From the NCBI RefSeq assembly GCF_036017065.1, contig NZ_JAYXHR010000001.1, positions 992,001-1,056,000 of the forward strand: DNA of 64,000 nt. The letters are read 5' to 3'. Below the pieces are notes generated by a model. The model worked only from the letters and a program-made list of their open reading frames with translations. It did no database searches and was not told where the DNA came from. The stretch's first letter is position 1. The number at the start of each line of letters is the position of its first letter. Below, piece after piece: positions 18,639 through 27,320 of this stretch. Position numbers and translations under genes: made by a program. The stretch is from Uliginosibacterium sp036017065. GTDB taxonomy: Bacteria; Pseudomonadota; Gammaproteobacteria; Burkholderiales; Rhodocyclaceae.

Positions 18639-19154
18639 ATGTCCAGCCCTTCCCCTCACCCTCCACGCAGCCGGCGGCCCCGCCATCGCAGCCTGCGGTG
18701 CGTGGCGGCAGCTGTGGTGATGGGCGCCGTCTGCTTGCTGGGCGCGACGACCGCCGCGGTGGCGCAAGGACAGTTCGACGCGGCCGGCAGGGAGATCCTC
18801 GTGGTGGTCAGCCGCCAGAGTGCGGTGCAGACCCTGGACAACGACACGGTGGCAGACCTGTTCCTCGGCGCGATCAGCCGCTTTCCCGACGGGCGCGGCG
18901 CGCACGTCATCGACCAGAGCGACCGCCAGGACATCAAGCGCCGCTTCTACGCGCAGGTGGCCGACATGAGCCTGCAGCAGCTGCGCTCGCACCAGGCACG
19001 CCTGCTGTTCTCGGGCCGCGCAACCCCGCCACGCCAGGCCGAGAACAGCAGCCTCGTGGCCGAACTGGTCACGCGCGACCCCACCGCCATCGGCTACATC
19101 GAACCGGCAGCACTGGACGACCGCCTGCGGGTGGTACTGAGGATCAGCCCATGA
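18639..19154 (+). CDS. exported substrate-binding-like protein (small PstS-like)
   Basis: Predicted periplasmic protein of 171 residues. An arginine-rich n-region and hydrophobic stretch (about 18-42, ending AAVAQG) form a signal peptide. The mature part (ILVVVSRQSAV, VADLFLGAISRFPDG, QDIKRRFYAQV, AIGYIEPAAL) resembles the shortened phosphate-binding-like domain found in many proteobacteria, where it lies next to a porin and a kinase. It is much smaller than true PstS, so it may be a sensor or ligand carrier and not a transporter component. Its stop overlaps the next start by 4 bases (ATGA). Confidence 0.75.
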   Translation: MSSPSPHPPRSRRPRHRSLRCVAAAVVMGAVCLLGATTAAVAQGQFDAAGREILVVVSRQSAVQTLDNDTVADLFLGAISRFPDGRGAHVIDQSDRQDIKRRFYAQVADMSLQQLRSHQARLLFSGRATPPRQAENSSLVAELVTRDPTAIGYIEPAALDDRLRVVLRISP

Positions 19155-20284
19155 CACGCACCACCCGGCCGCGCAACACGCTGGTGGCATTCATCCTGGC
19201 CGCCTTCGCTGCGCCATCGATGGCGGTGGACTTCAGCTACCAGGGCTTCGGCACGGTGGCGGCAGGTCGCACGCTCGGCGCGGGCCAGCAGGCGCTGGTG
19301 GACGGCGCCAACTTCGCCGCCTACGACAACGAGTGGAGCGCCGCGACGGAATCCCGCCTCGGCGTGCGTGCCAGGGCAAGCCTCGACGACACCTGGTCCG
19401 CCACGCTGCAAGGCACCAGCTACGCGTCCGAGCAGGGGCGCATCAGCGTGCAGAGCGCCTATGTCGGCTACATGCTGAACCCCGACTGGGAGCTCACGCT
19501 CGGCCGCCGCCAGAATGCGCTGTACTACTACTCCGATTTCCTGCCGGTGGGCTACGCCTATCACTGGATCCGCCCACCCACCGAGGTGTATGGTATCTCG
19601 CCCTTCACCACCTACGACGGGCTGGGCCTGCAGGGCAAGGCGGTGCTGGGAGGCTGGCGCTGGCAACTGAGCCTGGCCCTGGGACAGAGCAGCAACGTAC
19701 GCTACAGCGACGACGCCAAGCGCTACACCTCGCGCGTATCCCGCGGCGCCTACGACACGGTGGAAGATCGCGCCGAACAGCGCATCGCTGCCCAGTTGCT
19801 GGCCAGCGACGGCCCGTGGACCTTCGGTGCGACGATAACGTCGCTGGACCTGGTGCGCGAGCCGCAGAACCCCACCAACGGCGCCCGGACGGAAGAAGCG
19901 CCGGTGCGCTACTACGGCCTCATCGCACGCTGGGATGGCCGTCAGGCTTTCGTCATCGGCGAAGGCGCCTACGTGGAGGCAGTCGAGGGGCGCCGGGCCA
20001 ATTCCATCTATGCCGGCTACATTTCGGCGGGCCTCAAGCTGGGCATCTGGACGCCGCACTTCACCTACGGTGCCTACGGCGAGCGGCAGGAAGTCTCCAC
20101 CCGTGTCGCCCGCTCCCACAGCGAGACCATCGGCCTGCGTGTAGAACTCGGCGCCCATGCCGCGCTGAAGATGGACTACAACCGTGTCCATCCGCAGGGC
20201 AGCTACCAGAACGCCCAGTTCATCAGCGCCACCGGCCGGCGCAACGCCGAGCTGTTCTCCGCCGCGCTCGACTTCACCTTCTAG
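19151..20284 (+). CDS. outer-membrane porin-like beta-barrel protein
   Basis: Protein of 377 residues with a signal peptide (MTRTTRPRNTLVAFILAAF, cleavage after SMA). The mature chain alternates hydrophobic and polar residues with many aromatic girdle residues (SAYVGYMLNPDWELTLGRR, YYYSDFLPVGYAYHW) and ends in LDFTF, a C-terminal phenylalanine typical of outer-membrane barrels. It overlaps the upstream binding-like gene by 4 bases, so the two are translated together and probably work together. Its closest family appears to be the uncharacterised porins paired with PstS-like proteins. Confidence 0.75.
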   Translation: MTRTTRPRNTLVAFILAAFAAPSMAVDFSYQGFGTVAAGRTLGAGQQALVDGANFAAYDNEWSAATESRLGVRARASLDDTWSATLQGTSYASEQGRISVQSAYVGYMLNPDWELTLGRRQNALYYYSDFLPVGYAYHWIRPPTEVYGISPFTTYDGLGLQGKAVLGGWRWQLSLALGQSSNVRYSDDAKRYTSRVSRGAYDTVEDRAEQRIAAQLLASDGPWTFGATITSLDLVREPQNPTNGARTEEAPVRYYGLIARWDGRQAFVIGEGAYVEAVEGRRANSIYAGYISAGLKLGIWTPHFTYGAYGERQEVSTRVARSHSETIGLRVELGAHAALKMDYNRVHPQGSYQNAQFISATGRRNAELFSAALDFTF

Positions 20285-20335
20285 CTTTTCAGCCTCCGGC
20301 TTCCGGCGTCCACAGGACAGCGGCGGCGAAGCAGT

Positions 20336-21985
20336 TCAGCGCTCCACCAGCGGCGCCTCCTGCGGCAGGTCCAGCACGATGCTGGTGCCCCGCTCCGGCT
20401 GGCTGTCCACCCGCACGCGGCCGCCCAGCAACTGGGTGACCACGCTGTAGACGATGTGGAGGCCCAGCCCGGTGCCACCGCGCCCCAGGCGCGTGGTGAA
20501 GAAGGGATCGAAGATGCGCCCCATGTGCGTCGGGTCGATGCCGCGGCCGTCGTCGCTGACGCTCAGCGCGACCCAGCCAGCCTCCACGACACGGGCACTG
20601 ACCTGGATGCTGCCACTCTGGCGTCCTTCGAAGCCATGCATCTCGGCGTTGATCAGCAGATTGCTGACCACCTGGCCGAGCGCACCGGGGTAGCCGTCGA
20701 GTTCCAGCCCGGCCGGCACGTCCAGCGTCAACGCGATGTTGCGCAAGGCGAAGCGCGGGGCCAGCACCTCGGCAACATCCTGCAGGCAGTCACGCAGCGC
20801 AAAGCGGCCACGCTGCGCGCTGCGCTGCTCCACCACCACCTGCTTGAAACTGCCCACCAGTTCGGCGGCCTGTTCCACCGCCCGCTGGCACAGCGAGAGT
20901 GCCTGCTGTGCTTCGTCCAGCCCGTGCGTGAGCGATGACTTGCGCAGGTTCGGCTGCTCGAGGCTGCGCCGCAGGCGAGTCAGGTCATCGCGCAGGGTCG
21001 TCACCATCAACAATGCATTGCCGATCGGCGTGTTGAGCTCGTGGGCCACGCCGGCGACGATGCGCCCCATGGCACCGATGCGCTCGCTCATCACCAGTTC
21101 GTGCTGCGTGCGCGCCAGGGTGTCCAGCGTCTCGCGCAGCTTGTCGTTGGCCGCGCTCAACTCGCGGGTGCGTTCCTCCACCCGCAGCTCCAGCGCCTGC
21201 GCATGGCCGGCCAGTTCGTCCTCGGCACGACGACGGACCTCCACCTCGATGGACAGCGCCGTATTGGCATGCCTGAGATCGTCGATCATGCCGTTGAGGG
21301 CCTGCCGGGTGTGCTCCAGGCTCTGCCCGAGGCGGCCGATCTCGTCGCCGCGCTGCCACGCGAAGGGCTGCGTCACCGCCCCCTGGGCCAGCCGCTGCGA
21401 CTGCCGCAGCAGGCGGTCGATGGGCCGCACCAGCCGCCAGTGCAGGAACAGCCAGATGAAACCCAGCGCCCCCAGCAGGGACAGGGCGGTCCGCCAGCGG
21501 TCGCTCTGCTGTCGCTCGGCCAGCAACTGGACGATGCCCTGCGCGCTGATCTCCACGCTGACGAGCAAGGTCGACTGCCCCGGCCGGCGCAGTTCGCGGG
21601 ACTCGGTGAGCAGGGGCGGCATGGGTTGAGGGCTGCGCAGGCGGTCGATCAGGTAGGCGCCGGAGTTCAGGTCCAGCACCGACACCCGGGCCACGCGATC
21701 GTCCAGCATCACCGCGCTGACGATGGCCGACACCGCGCGCGGGTCACCCGCGATGGCTGCGTCGCGCAGCGCCTCCACCAGCATGTCGGCCAGCAGGCGT
21801 TGCTGGTCCTGCAAGGCGTCGTACAGGTAGTCGCGGGTCTCTTCCAGGTTGGCGCGCTGGGCGAAGAAGGCAGGCAGCGCGAGGCCCAGCATCAGGGCCA
21901 GCACGATGCCGCCGCGCACCGACACGCGGGTCACCGCGCCGTGCAGGCGCTGCCACAGTCCGGCCAGTGACGCGGCTGCCTTCAA
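20336..21985 (-). CDS. membrane sensor histidine kinase
   Basis: Inner-membrane kinase of 549 residues. TM1 is about residues 24-42, an extracytoplasmic sensor about 43-165, TM2 about 166-183, followed by HAMP (about 184-240), a coiled coil with RVEERTRELSAAN, a HisKA domain with the phosphate-accepting His315 in GVAHELNTPIGN, and an HATPase domain (LLINAEMHGF, DDGRGID, GTGLGLHIVY). It has no receiver domain, and no response regulator gene is adjacent. It converges on the binding-like/porin pair with a 51-bp gap, and this proximity suggests the three may form one sensing module. Confidence 0.9.
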   Translation of the reverse strand: MKAAASLAGLWQRLHGAVTRVSVRGGIVLALMLGLALPAFFAQRANLEETRDYLYDALQDQQRLLADMLVEALRDAAIAGDPRAVSAIVSAVMLDDRVARVSVLDLNSGAYLIDRLRSPQPMPPLLTESRELRRPGQSTLLVSVEISAQGIVQLLAERQQSDRWRTALSLLGALGFIWLFLHWRLVRPIDRLLRQSQRLAQGAVTQPFAWQRGDEIGRLGQSLEHTRQALNGMIDDLRHANTALSIEVEVRRRAEDELAGHAQALELRVEERTRELSAANDKLRETLDTLARTQHELVMSERIGAMGRIVAGVAHELNTPIGNALLMVTTLRDDLTRLRRSLEQPNLRKSSLTHGLDEAQQALSLCQRAVEQAAELVGSFKQVVVEQRSAQRGRFALRDCLQDVAEVLAPRFALRNIALTLDVPAGLELDGYPGALGQVVSNLLINAEMHGFEGRQSGSIQVSARVVEAGWVALSVSDDGRGIDPTHMGRIFDPFFTTRLGRGGTGLGLHIVYSVVTQLLGGRVRVDSQPERGTSIVLDLPQEAPLVER

Positions 21986-22101
21986 GCTCCCCCCTTTTTT
22001 TCGTGTGCGCGCCGCCTGATGGCAGCGCGTGCCAGCTTCTCCGTGCCTACCGGCATTTACGGCAGCCCGGCGTACAACTGCAACGCCGGCCGGGCCGCCG
22101 G

Positions 22102-23799
22102 TCAGGCGGGCGGTGCCTCACCGGCGGCGGTGGCATCGGGGCGGCTGGCCGGTGCGGCATACCATTGCTCGCGCGCGACGAGCTTGGGTTGCTCGGGGTC
22201 GCCCTCGTAGTTCGGCGACATGATCTGCACGCCGTATTCGTTGAACACGTCCTGGATGTTGCCATGCAGGACGGTGAGCACCTCGGCACGCGGCTGGCGC
22301 TGGGCAGGCAGTGCCATGCAGGACAGGCGGTACTCGACGTAGAAATCCGACAGCGCCGTCTGGTGGATCTGCGGCGGTGACTCCTGGGCGATGGCCGGCG
22401 TGCGCTTCGCGGCCTCCAGCAACATCGCGTGCACCTGCCGCCAGGAGGTGTCGTAGCCGATGGTGACCGATGTATCGATCACGAAGCCCTGCTTGCCGGA
22501 ACCACGCAGGCCGCGCGAATAGTTCTTGACCGCCGTGCCGACGATGGAGGCGTTCGGGATGGACACTTCCAGACCCGTGCCGGTGCGGATGCGGGTGGCG
22601 AAGGCGCCCATCTCCAGCACCGTGCCCTGGGTGCCGTCCACCTCCACGTACTCACCGACGCGGATCGTGCGGGCGTACATGAGGATCAGGCCGGAGGCGG
22701 CCTGGCCGACGAGGCTGGAAGCGCCCAGCGACAGCATCAGGCCGAGGATCACGGACACCCCCTTGAACGCGTCGGTCTGCGCCCCGGGCAGGTAGGGGTA
22801 GGCCATGACCAGCGCGAAGACCCAGATGGCGACGATGAGCAGGCGTCGCGTAGGGCGCACCAGCTCGGCGTCCAGCCACACGACCTCCAGCACGCCCTGT
22901 TCGATGCGCTCGAAGATCGACTGCGCGGCGCGCATGAACAGCCAGGCGACAAAGAAGATCAGCAGCGCGGCGCCGAGGTCCGGCAGCTCGCCGAGGATGG
23001 CCAGGCCGATGCCGGCCAACGCGTCCAGCAGGTGGCTGTTGAGCTGCTGGCCCCAGGGCCGCGTGTAGGGAATGGTGCTCAGCACGAGGCTCAGCCATTC
23101 GTAGACCATCAGCGCGACGAGCAGCCAGTAGGCAAGCTTCAGCGCGCTCTGCGCCATGCGGGCGATGGTGCCGGCATTCACCAGCGTCTTGCCGCCCAGG
23201 GTGAGGCGGTCGAGCTGGCGCGCGGTGATCGCTTCCAGCCCCGTCGCCACGCGGCGCCGAAGCCGGCCCAGCCCATACAGCAGCGCAAGCAGGATGGCCG
23301 TGGCCACCAGCAGGATGCCTGCTGCGCGCAGCACGAAGCCCTGGTTGCGGCTGGCGCGGCTGGCGTCGATCGCCTCCTGCAGGGCGGCGACCGTGGCGGT
23401 CGTGGTGGCCACCAGATCCTGCGTGCCCAGCGGGTCTACGTCACCCGGCTGCAGGATGAACACCATGCTGCCATCGACGCGGATCACGCGGCCCAGCTCA
23501 TGGGACACGGCATCGACGCGGCCCGCGCTGATCTGCCCCGTCAGGCGCTCAATCTCGCGCTCGGCACGCACCACGCGCTGGGCCGGGCTGATGCCGAACA
23601 GGTCCGCACGCAGCACCGTCACCTCGCGATTGAACACCCGCAACGGGGCTTCCGTCGGCACCGGGACGGCCTGTGCCGACGGCGGGGCCAGCGGCTGAGC
23701 AGCAGAAGGCTGGGGCGCGGGCATCGACTGCGCCGCCGCCAGCACCGCGAGGGCTGACAGGTACACGCCCAACATCCACCGCCGCAACCACTTCGCCAT
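22102..23799 (-). CDS. mechanosensitive channel of the MscS family (large, multi-TM)
   Basis: Ion channel of 565 residues from ATG 23799, which has GGGAG six bases upstream. A signal-like segment (about 8-25) is followed by a periplasmic region (about 40-160) and several transmembrane helices. The MscS pore-lining helix and beta domain come next (GLMLSLGASSLVGQAASG, IRVGEYVEVDGTQGTV), then a cytoplasmic vestibule. Such channels release solutes on hypo-osmotic shock; an extra N-terminal domain is common in the larger paralogs. It is divergent from the 24228 gene, and the two TGTC-N10-GACA sites lie about 200-290 bp upstream of its start, so it might share that regulation. Confidence 0.9.
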   Translation of the reverse strand: MAKWLRRWMLGVYLSALAVLAAAQSMPAPQPSAAQPLAPPSAQAVPVPTEAPLRVFNREVTVLRADLFGISPAQRVVRAEREIERLTGQISAGRVDAVSHELGRVIRVDGSMVFILQPGDVDPLGTQDLVATTTATVAALQEAIDASRASRNQGFVLRAAGILLVATAILLALLYGLGRLRRRVATGLEAITARQLDRLTLGGKTLVNAGTIARMAQSALKLAYWLLVALMVYEWLSLVLSTIPYTRPWGQQLNSHLLDALAGIGLAILGELPDLGAALLIFFVAWLFMRAAQSIFERIEQGVLEVVWLDAELVRPTRRLLIVAIWVFALVMAYPYLPGAQTDAFKGVSVILGLMLSLGASSLVGQAASGLILMYARTIRVGEYVEVDGTQGTVLEMGAFATRIRTGTGLEVSIPNASIVGTAVKNYSRGLRGSGKQGFVIDTSVTIGYDTSWRQVHAMLLEAAKRTPAIAQESPPQIHQTALSDFYVEYRLSCMALPAQRQPRAEVLTVLHGNIQDVFNEYGVQIMSPNYEGDPEQPKLVAREQWYAAPASRPDATAAGEAPPA

Positions 23800-23996
23800 G
23801 TCGTGCTCCCCTCGTCCAGACAACGCGAATGCTAGCCCGGAAGCCCGCATCGATGGCATGTCGGCCAGCCAATGGCGATCGGGCCACCACTGGAGGCGGT
23901 CCAGCTTCCGCTTGTCGGACAGCGCGCAGGAAGCATGTTGGAAACCGTCCGACATGGCGTGAAAGAGGGTGAAACCTGACAGCAATCGCCATCCAC

Positions 23997-24014
23997 TGTC
24001 GCTGGATTGCGACA
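23997..24014 (+). promoter_or_regulatory. GlrR-type enhancer site 1 (TGTC-N10-GACA)
   Basis: TGTCGCTGGATTGCGACA is an inverted repeat TGTCGC-N6-GCGACA and matches the TGTC-N10-GACA motif described for E. coli GlrR at glmY. It lies about 150 bp upstream of the -24 element at 24154. Confidence 0.72.
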
Positions 24015-24073
24015 AGCGCGAATCGGCCTGTCACAAGGCGCGCGGCAGGATCAGGCGTTTCGCGAGCCGGAAC

Positions 24074-24091
24074 TGTCGCTATATGGCGACA
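24074..24091 (+). promoter_or_regulatory. GlrR-type enhancer site 2 (TGTC-N10-GACA)
   Basis: TGTCGCTATATGGCGACA has the same TGTCGC-N6-GCGACA form as site 1, 77 bp further downstream. It lies about 72 bp upstream of the -24 element, in the normal range for sigma-54 activators. Confidence 0.75.
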
Positions 24092-24123
24092 CCAGAAAAT
24101 CCGTGAATGGCTGAATCGTTCGC

Positions 24124-24136
24124 TAACTACATGATT
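24124..24136 (-). promoter_or_regulatory. IHF-like site between enhancer and sigma-54 promoter
   Basis: Read on the minus strand this matches WATCAANNNNTTR at 8 of 9 informative positions (plus strand TAACTACATGATT). Its placement between the enhancer sites and the -24 element fits DNA bending by IHF. The match alone is weak evidence. Confidence 0.4.
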
Positions 24137-24153
24137 TCCATGGAGCGCGGTTC

Positions 24154-24169
24154 TGGTCCGCAGTTTGCA
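24154..24169 (+). promoter_or_regulatory. sigma-54 (-24/-12) promoter of the 24228 gene
   Basis: TGGTCCGCAGTTTGCA fits TGGCACG-N4-TTGCW with the invariant GG and GC exactly 10 bases apart and two mismatches in the -24 block. Transcription would begin near 24181, which rules out the in-frame ATG at 24165 as the start of the gene below. Confidence 0.7.
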
Positions 24170-24227
24170 TACAAGGCTGCATAGAGGACCTCAGTCCGCA
24201 TCAAGGCCAGCAAAGGAACATTTCGTC

Positions 24228-25064
24228 ATGACGCCATCGAACCCGCTCAGCCGCCCCCTGCCCTCGCCCCGCCCCTCGCGGCTGTCGACCCCGGTGCGTC
24301 ACGCAGGCCAGTACGTAGATCGCGATGGCCTCATCGAGCCCCTGCGCCGCCTGGCCCGCGAGCAGCATTACCAGAGCGGTGGTCGCGGTTTCCGCCTCGG
24401 CCTGGCCGAAAGCGACTGGCAACGCGCCCAGGCCGCCGAACTCGTGTCCCGTCAGCAGCCGGGCATGCCCTGGCAGGCGCCCGCACGCAGCGGACTGCCC
24501 GGCGAGGACCACGCCATCGTGCTGGCGCTGAGCACCACGCCGCCGGCGCCGGACAGCCACGCCCATGCCGCGTGGGCCCTTGGCACCGTGAGCTTGCGTC
24601 GCGACGGCCTGGACGGCCTGCTGATCGACCCGCGTTTCGAAGACGCCCTGCTCGAACTGGCCACCGGCAACACCCGCGTCGTGTCCCTGCAGGGCCTCGC
24701 CCTCGCGCCGACCATGCTGTATGCGCCGGTACTGCAGGCCCTGCTCGACATCGTGATCGCCATCGCGGTGGACGAGTGGCAGGCCACCGACCTGCTGGTG
24801 GCCTGCGACGCCCGCAGCGCCACCTTCTATGGACGTGCCCTCGGCTTGGCGCGCTGTGGCCTGGTGGAGGAATCCGTCGGCAACCAGCCGGAGCGCACCG
24901 TGCTGCTGCACGCCAAGGCCAGTGCCCTGGGCGCCGCCGATGACGGCTTCGACCTGCACGGCGCCGCCAGAAATGACCCGCTGACCGATGTGCTGCCGCT
25001 GGCGACCCGCACCTGGCAGCGCGCCGCGCAGGAAGCCGCCGCGCTGGTCCCGGCCCAGGCCTGA
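24228..25064 (+). CDS. putative acyltransferase, FeeM/N-acyl amino acid synthase-like (GNAT fold)
   Basis: Protein of 278 residues, apparently cytoplasmic (no signal or membrane segment). The order of short motifs resembles long-chain N-acyl amino acid synthases of the FeeM group: RLGLAESDWQRAQAAELV near residue 58, GTVSLRRDGLDGLLIDPRFE, TRVVSLQGLALAP, and a C-terminal CDARSATFYGRALGLARCG followed by RTVLLH, like the PRHxxFYxxLGF region. Such enzymes join acyl chains from acyl carrier protein to amino acids. The match is by eye and distant. I chose ATG 24228, with AAGGA ten bases upstream, because it lies downstream of the sigma-54 promoter. It is likely an output of the GlrKR system. Confidence 0.5.
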   Translation: MTPSNPLSRPLPSPRPSRLSTPVRHAGQYVDRDGLIEPLRRLAREQHYQSGGRGFRLGLAESDWQRAQAAELVSRQQPGMPWQAPARSGLPGEDHAIVLALSTTPPAPDSHAHAAWALGTVSLRRDGLDGLLIDPRFEDALLELATGNTRVVSLQGLALAPTMLYAPVLQALLDIVIAIAVDEWQATDLLVACDARSATFYGRALGLARCGLVEESVGNQPERTVLLHAKASALGAADDGFDLHGAARNDPLTDVLPLATRTWQRAAQEAAALVPAQA

Positions 25065-25124
25065 CGCGCCCGAGCCCGCTCCCGGTAGCCACAGGCAGGC
25101 CGGGACGGGTGGCATCATTCCGGC

Positions 25125-26588
25125 ATGCGCGTCCGATACCCGGGTTCCTTCCTCAAACTCCTGCTGCTCGGCTTCACCCTTGTCATCGCCCCCATGGCGG
25201 TGGCCGTGGTGGACGCCTGGTTCTCGCTCGACGGTCTGTCGCGTCGCACCGAGACCGCCATCACCCGCGCCGTCCAGACCACTCGCGACAGCCGGGCCCT
25301 GGGCGCACAACTCATCACGCTCGAACGGGCCGCGCGCCAGCAACTGGTGCTGCGCGACCCCGACGCCCTGAAGGCCTACGAAACCCGTCGCGGCCAGTTT
25401 CTGGAAGTGGTGGACAGGCTCGATCGCGAAACGCCCGACCCCGCCATCCGTGAGGGGCTGGAAAGCCTGCGCCACCGCGAGGAACGCATCTTCGCGCTGC
25501 TGCAGATGGCGGGCCCGTCGCCAGCCAATGCGCTGGAGGCGGCGGACGGCGTGGCCGGCGACTTCGTGGCGATGCTCGGCATCGGCGACGAAGTGCTGCG
25601 CAAGGTGGACGCCCGCATCGAGGCGGACAGCGCCGACCTGCGCCAGCGTGCGGAAGCCGCGCGTCATGGCCTGCTGAACCGCCTGCTCGCGCTTATTCCT
25701 GTCGGCCTGGTCATCATCGTGGCGATGACCGTATTGATCCGCCGCCCGATCCGCCGACTGGGCGAAGCCATCGACCGCCTGGGCGAAGGCCGCCTCAGCG
25801 AGCCGGTCGACGTGCGGGGCCCCGCCGACCTGCAGGCCCTGGGCCGGCGACTCGACTGGCTGCGCGTGCGGCTGGAGGAGGTGGACACCCAGAAGACGCG
25901 CTTCCTGCAGCACGTGTCGCATGAGCTGAAGACACCGCTGACGGCCATCCACGAAGGCAGCCAGCTGCTGTCCGACGCGGTCGCCGGGCCGCTCAACGAA
26001 GGCCAGCGCGAGATCGTCTACATCCTGCGCGAAAACGTCACCAAGCTGCGCAAGCACATCGAGAACCTGCTCGACTACAGCGGCCTGCGCTTCGGTTCCT
26101 CCACGCTGCATCGCTCAGCCGTGCCGCTGGCCACCCTGTTCGCGCAGGTGGCGGAGGACCAGAAACTGGCCCTCACCGCACGTCGCGTGCAACTCAAGGC
26201 GGGGGGCGAAGGTCTGACCGTTTCCGCCGATCGCGACAAGCTGCGCGTCGTGCTCGACAACCTGGTGTCCAACGCCGTCAAATATGCGCCCGAAGACAGC
26301 GTCATCGACCTGTCCGCTCACCTGGTCGGGCGCGGAAGCGATACGCGCGCCATCATCGAGGTGTCGGACGAAGGGCCCGGCCTACCGGAGACCGAGGGCG
26401 AGATCGAACAGCTCTTCGAACCATTCGTACAAGGCCCTGCACCGCAGGGCGTCGGCATCAAGGGAACCGGCCTGGGGCTCTCTATCGTGAGGGAGCTGGT
26501 CGGCGCCCATGGTGGTGACGTCGCCCTGCTACGCAACCGGCCGCGCGGAACCCGGGTACGCGTCAGCCTGCCTCAAGCCACCGGCTGA
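25125..26588 (+). CDS. glrK: sensor histidine kinase GlrK (QseE)-like
   Basis: Inner-membrane kinase of 487 residues. TM1 is about residues 10-30, a helical periplasmic region spans about 31-184, and TM2 about 185-204. HAMP follows (about 205-258), then HisKA with His266 in HVSHELKTPLTAIHEG and an HATPase domain (LDNLVSNAVKYAP, DEGPGLP, KGTGLGLSIV). The H-box with its extended TAIHEGSQLL and the gene order kinase-lipoprotein-NtrC-type regulator are the hallmarks of GlrK/QseE. It should phosphorylate the regulator at 27321. The start ATG has only a weak upstream ribosome site. Confidence 0.85.
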   Translation: MRVRYPGSFLKLLLLGFTLVIAPMAVAVVDAWFSLDGLSRRTETAITRAVQTTRDSRALGAQLITLERAARQQLVLRDPDALKAYETRRGQFLEVVDRLDRETPDPAIREGLESLRHREERIFALLQMAGPSPANALEAADGVAGDFVAMLGIGDEVLRKVDARIEADSADLRQRAEAARHGLLNRLLALIPVGLVIIVAMTVLIRRPIRRLGEAIDRLGEGRLSEPVDVRGPADLQALGRRLDWLRVRLEEVDTQKTRFLQHVSHELKTPLTAIHEGSQLLSDAVAGPLNEGQREIVYILRENVTKLRKHIENLLDYSGLRFGSSTLHRSAVPLATLFAQVAEDQKLALTARRVQLKAGGEGLTVSADRDKLRVVLDNLVSNAVKYAPEDSVIDLSAHLVGRGSDTRAIIEVSDEGPGLPETEGEIEQLFEPFVQGPAPQGVGIKGTGLGLSIVRELVGAHGGDVALLRNRPRGTRVRVSLPQATG

Positions 26589-26641
26589 AGGCCTCTTCCG
26601 CAGCCAGCGCTGCGGCAACCGACGAGACAACAAGAACTCAC

Positions 26642-27310
26642 GTGAAGCGTTCTGCTCCCCTGTTCATTCGACACCCGTTGCGACTCCGGTTGCGACGTCA
26701 GTTGCAACGCCTTGTGCAACTTTCGCTACGGTCTCCTTTCCGGTCACACACGCATGTCGCTGGCCGACCTGACACCTCACGGCGCTCCACCCAGGTTTTC
26801 GCATGCATCGGAGTCGTGGCCTTGCTGCTCGGCGGATGCACCGCCCTCAACACCACCCAGCCGGTTCATCCGGCGTCGATCACCATCAGCCAGCTCGACC
26901 AGCTGGCGAACTATGCCTCCGGGCTGCGCGGGCGCAGCGCGGCGGAACTCGCCGATGACGGTGAAGCACTGGCCCGTGCCTACGCCCAGCAGCGCAGCGA
27001 GGAAAACCGCCTGCGCCTCGCCGTCTTCCTGGCACTCGCGCCGCCACCGGCCGGCGACCGCAGCCGTGCCCTCGGCCTGCTGGATGTCCCCCCCGGTGAA
27101 ACATGGGGACGCGGACGCAACCACCCCCTGGCCATCCTGCTGCTTCCCCCGCTGCAGGAACACCGCCGCATGGAAGAAAGTCTCAACGTCACACAAAGCC
27201 GCCTGCGTGAGGAACAGAAACGCAGTGAAGGGCTCCAACAGAAGCTCGACGCGATACGCGACATAGAAAAAAAGATGCTCGAGCGCAGCCCCCCCGATAA
27301 AACACGCTGA
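26642..27310 (+). CDS. glrG: lipoprotein between glrK and glrR (GlrG/QseG-like)
   Basis: Predicted lipoprotein, 222 residues if the GTG at 26642 is the start. A lipobox (LLLGGC, about residue 66) follows a hydrophobic stretch, but about 50 mostly basic residues precede it, which is unusually long; no ATG is available in frame, so the real start could be a later non-ATG codon. The rest is helical, with a C-terminal coiled coil (about 175-215, rich in E, Q, K and R). Its slot matches E. coli yfhG/qseG, the lipoprotein that modulates QseE/GlrK. Sequence similarity is low, so the name rests mainly on position. Confidence 0.6.
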   Translation: MKRSAPLFIRHPLRLRLRRQLQRLVQLSLRSPFRSHTHVAGRPDTSRRSTQVFACIGVVALLLGGCTALNTTQPVHPASITISQLDQLANYASGLRGRSAAELADDGEALARAYAQQRSEENRLRLAVFLALAPPPAGDRSRALGLLDVPPGETWGRGRNHPLAILLLPPLQEHRRMEESLNVTQSRLREEQKRSEGLQQKLDAIRDIEKKMLERSPPDKTR

Positions 27311-27320
27311 GAGTCGCACG

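Larger units (their letters stand above)
23800..24227. other. 428-bp divergent intergenic regulatory region
   Basis: No gene is seen in this gap between the MscS gene and the N-acyl amino acid synthase-like gene. It holds two TGTC-N10-GACA enhancer-like sites, one IHF-like site and a -24/-12 promoter reading rightward, all listed separately. I found no convincing sigma-54 promoter reading leftward toward the channel gene. Confidence 0.8.

Noticed and set aside
24030..24045. Extra TGTC half-site between the two GlrR-type sites
   Set aside because: The GACA partner is missing at the right spacing.
25110..25125. Possible -24/-12 element TGGCATC-ATTC-CGGCA at the glrK start
   Set aside because: It overlaps the start codon of glrK and has a poor -12; it cannot be a promoter for that gene.
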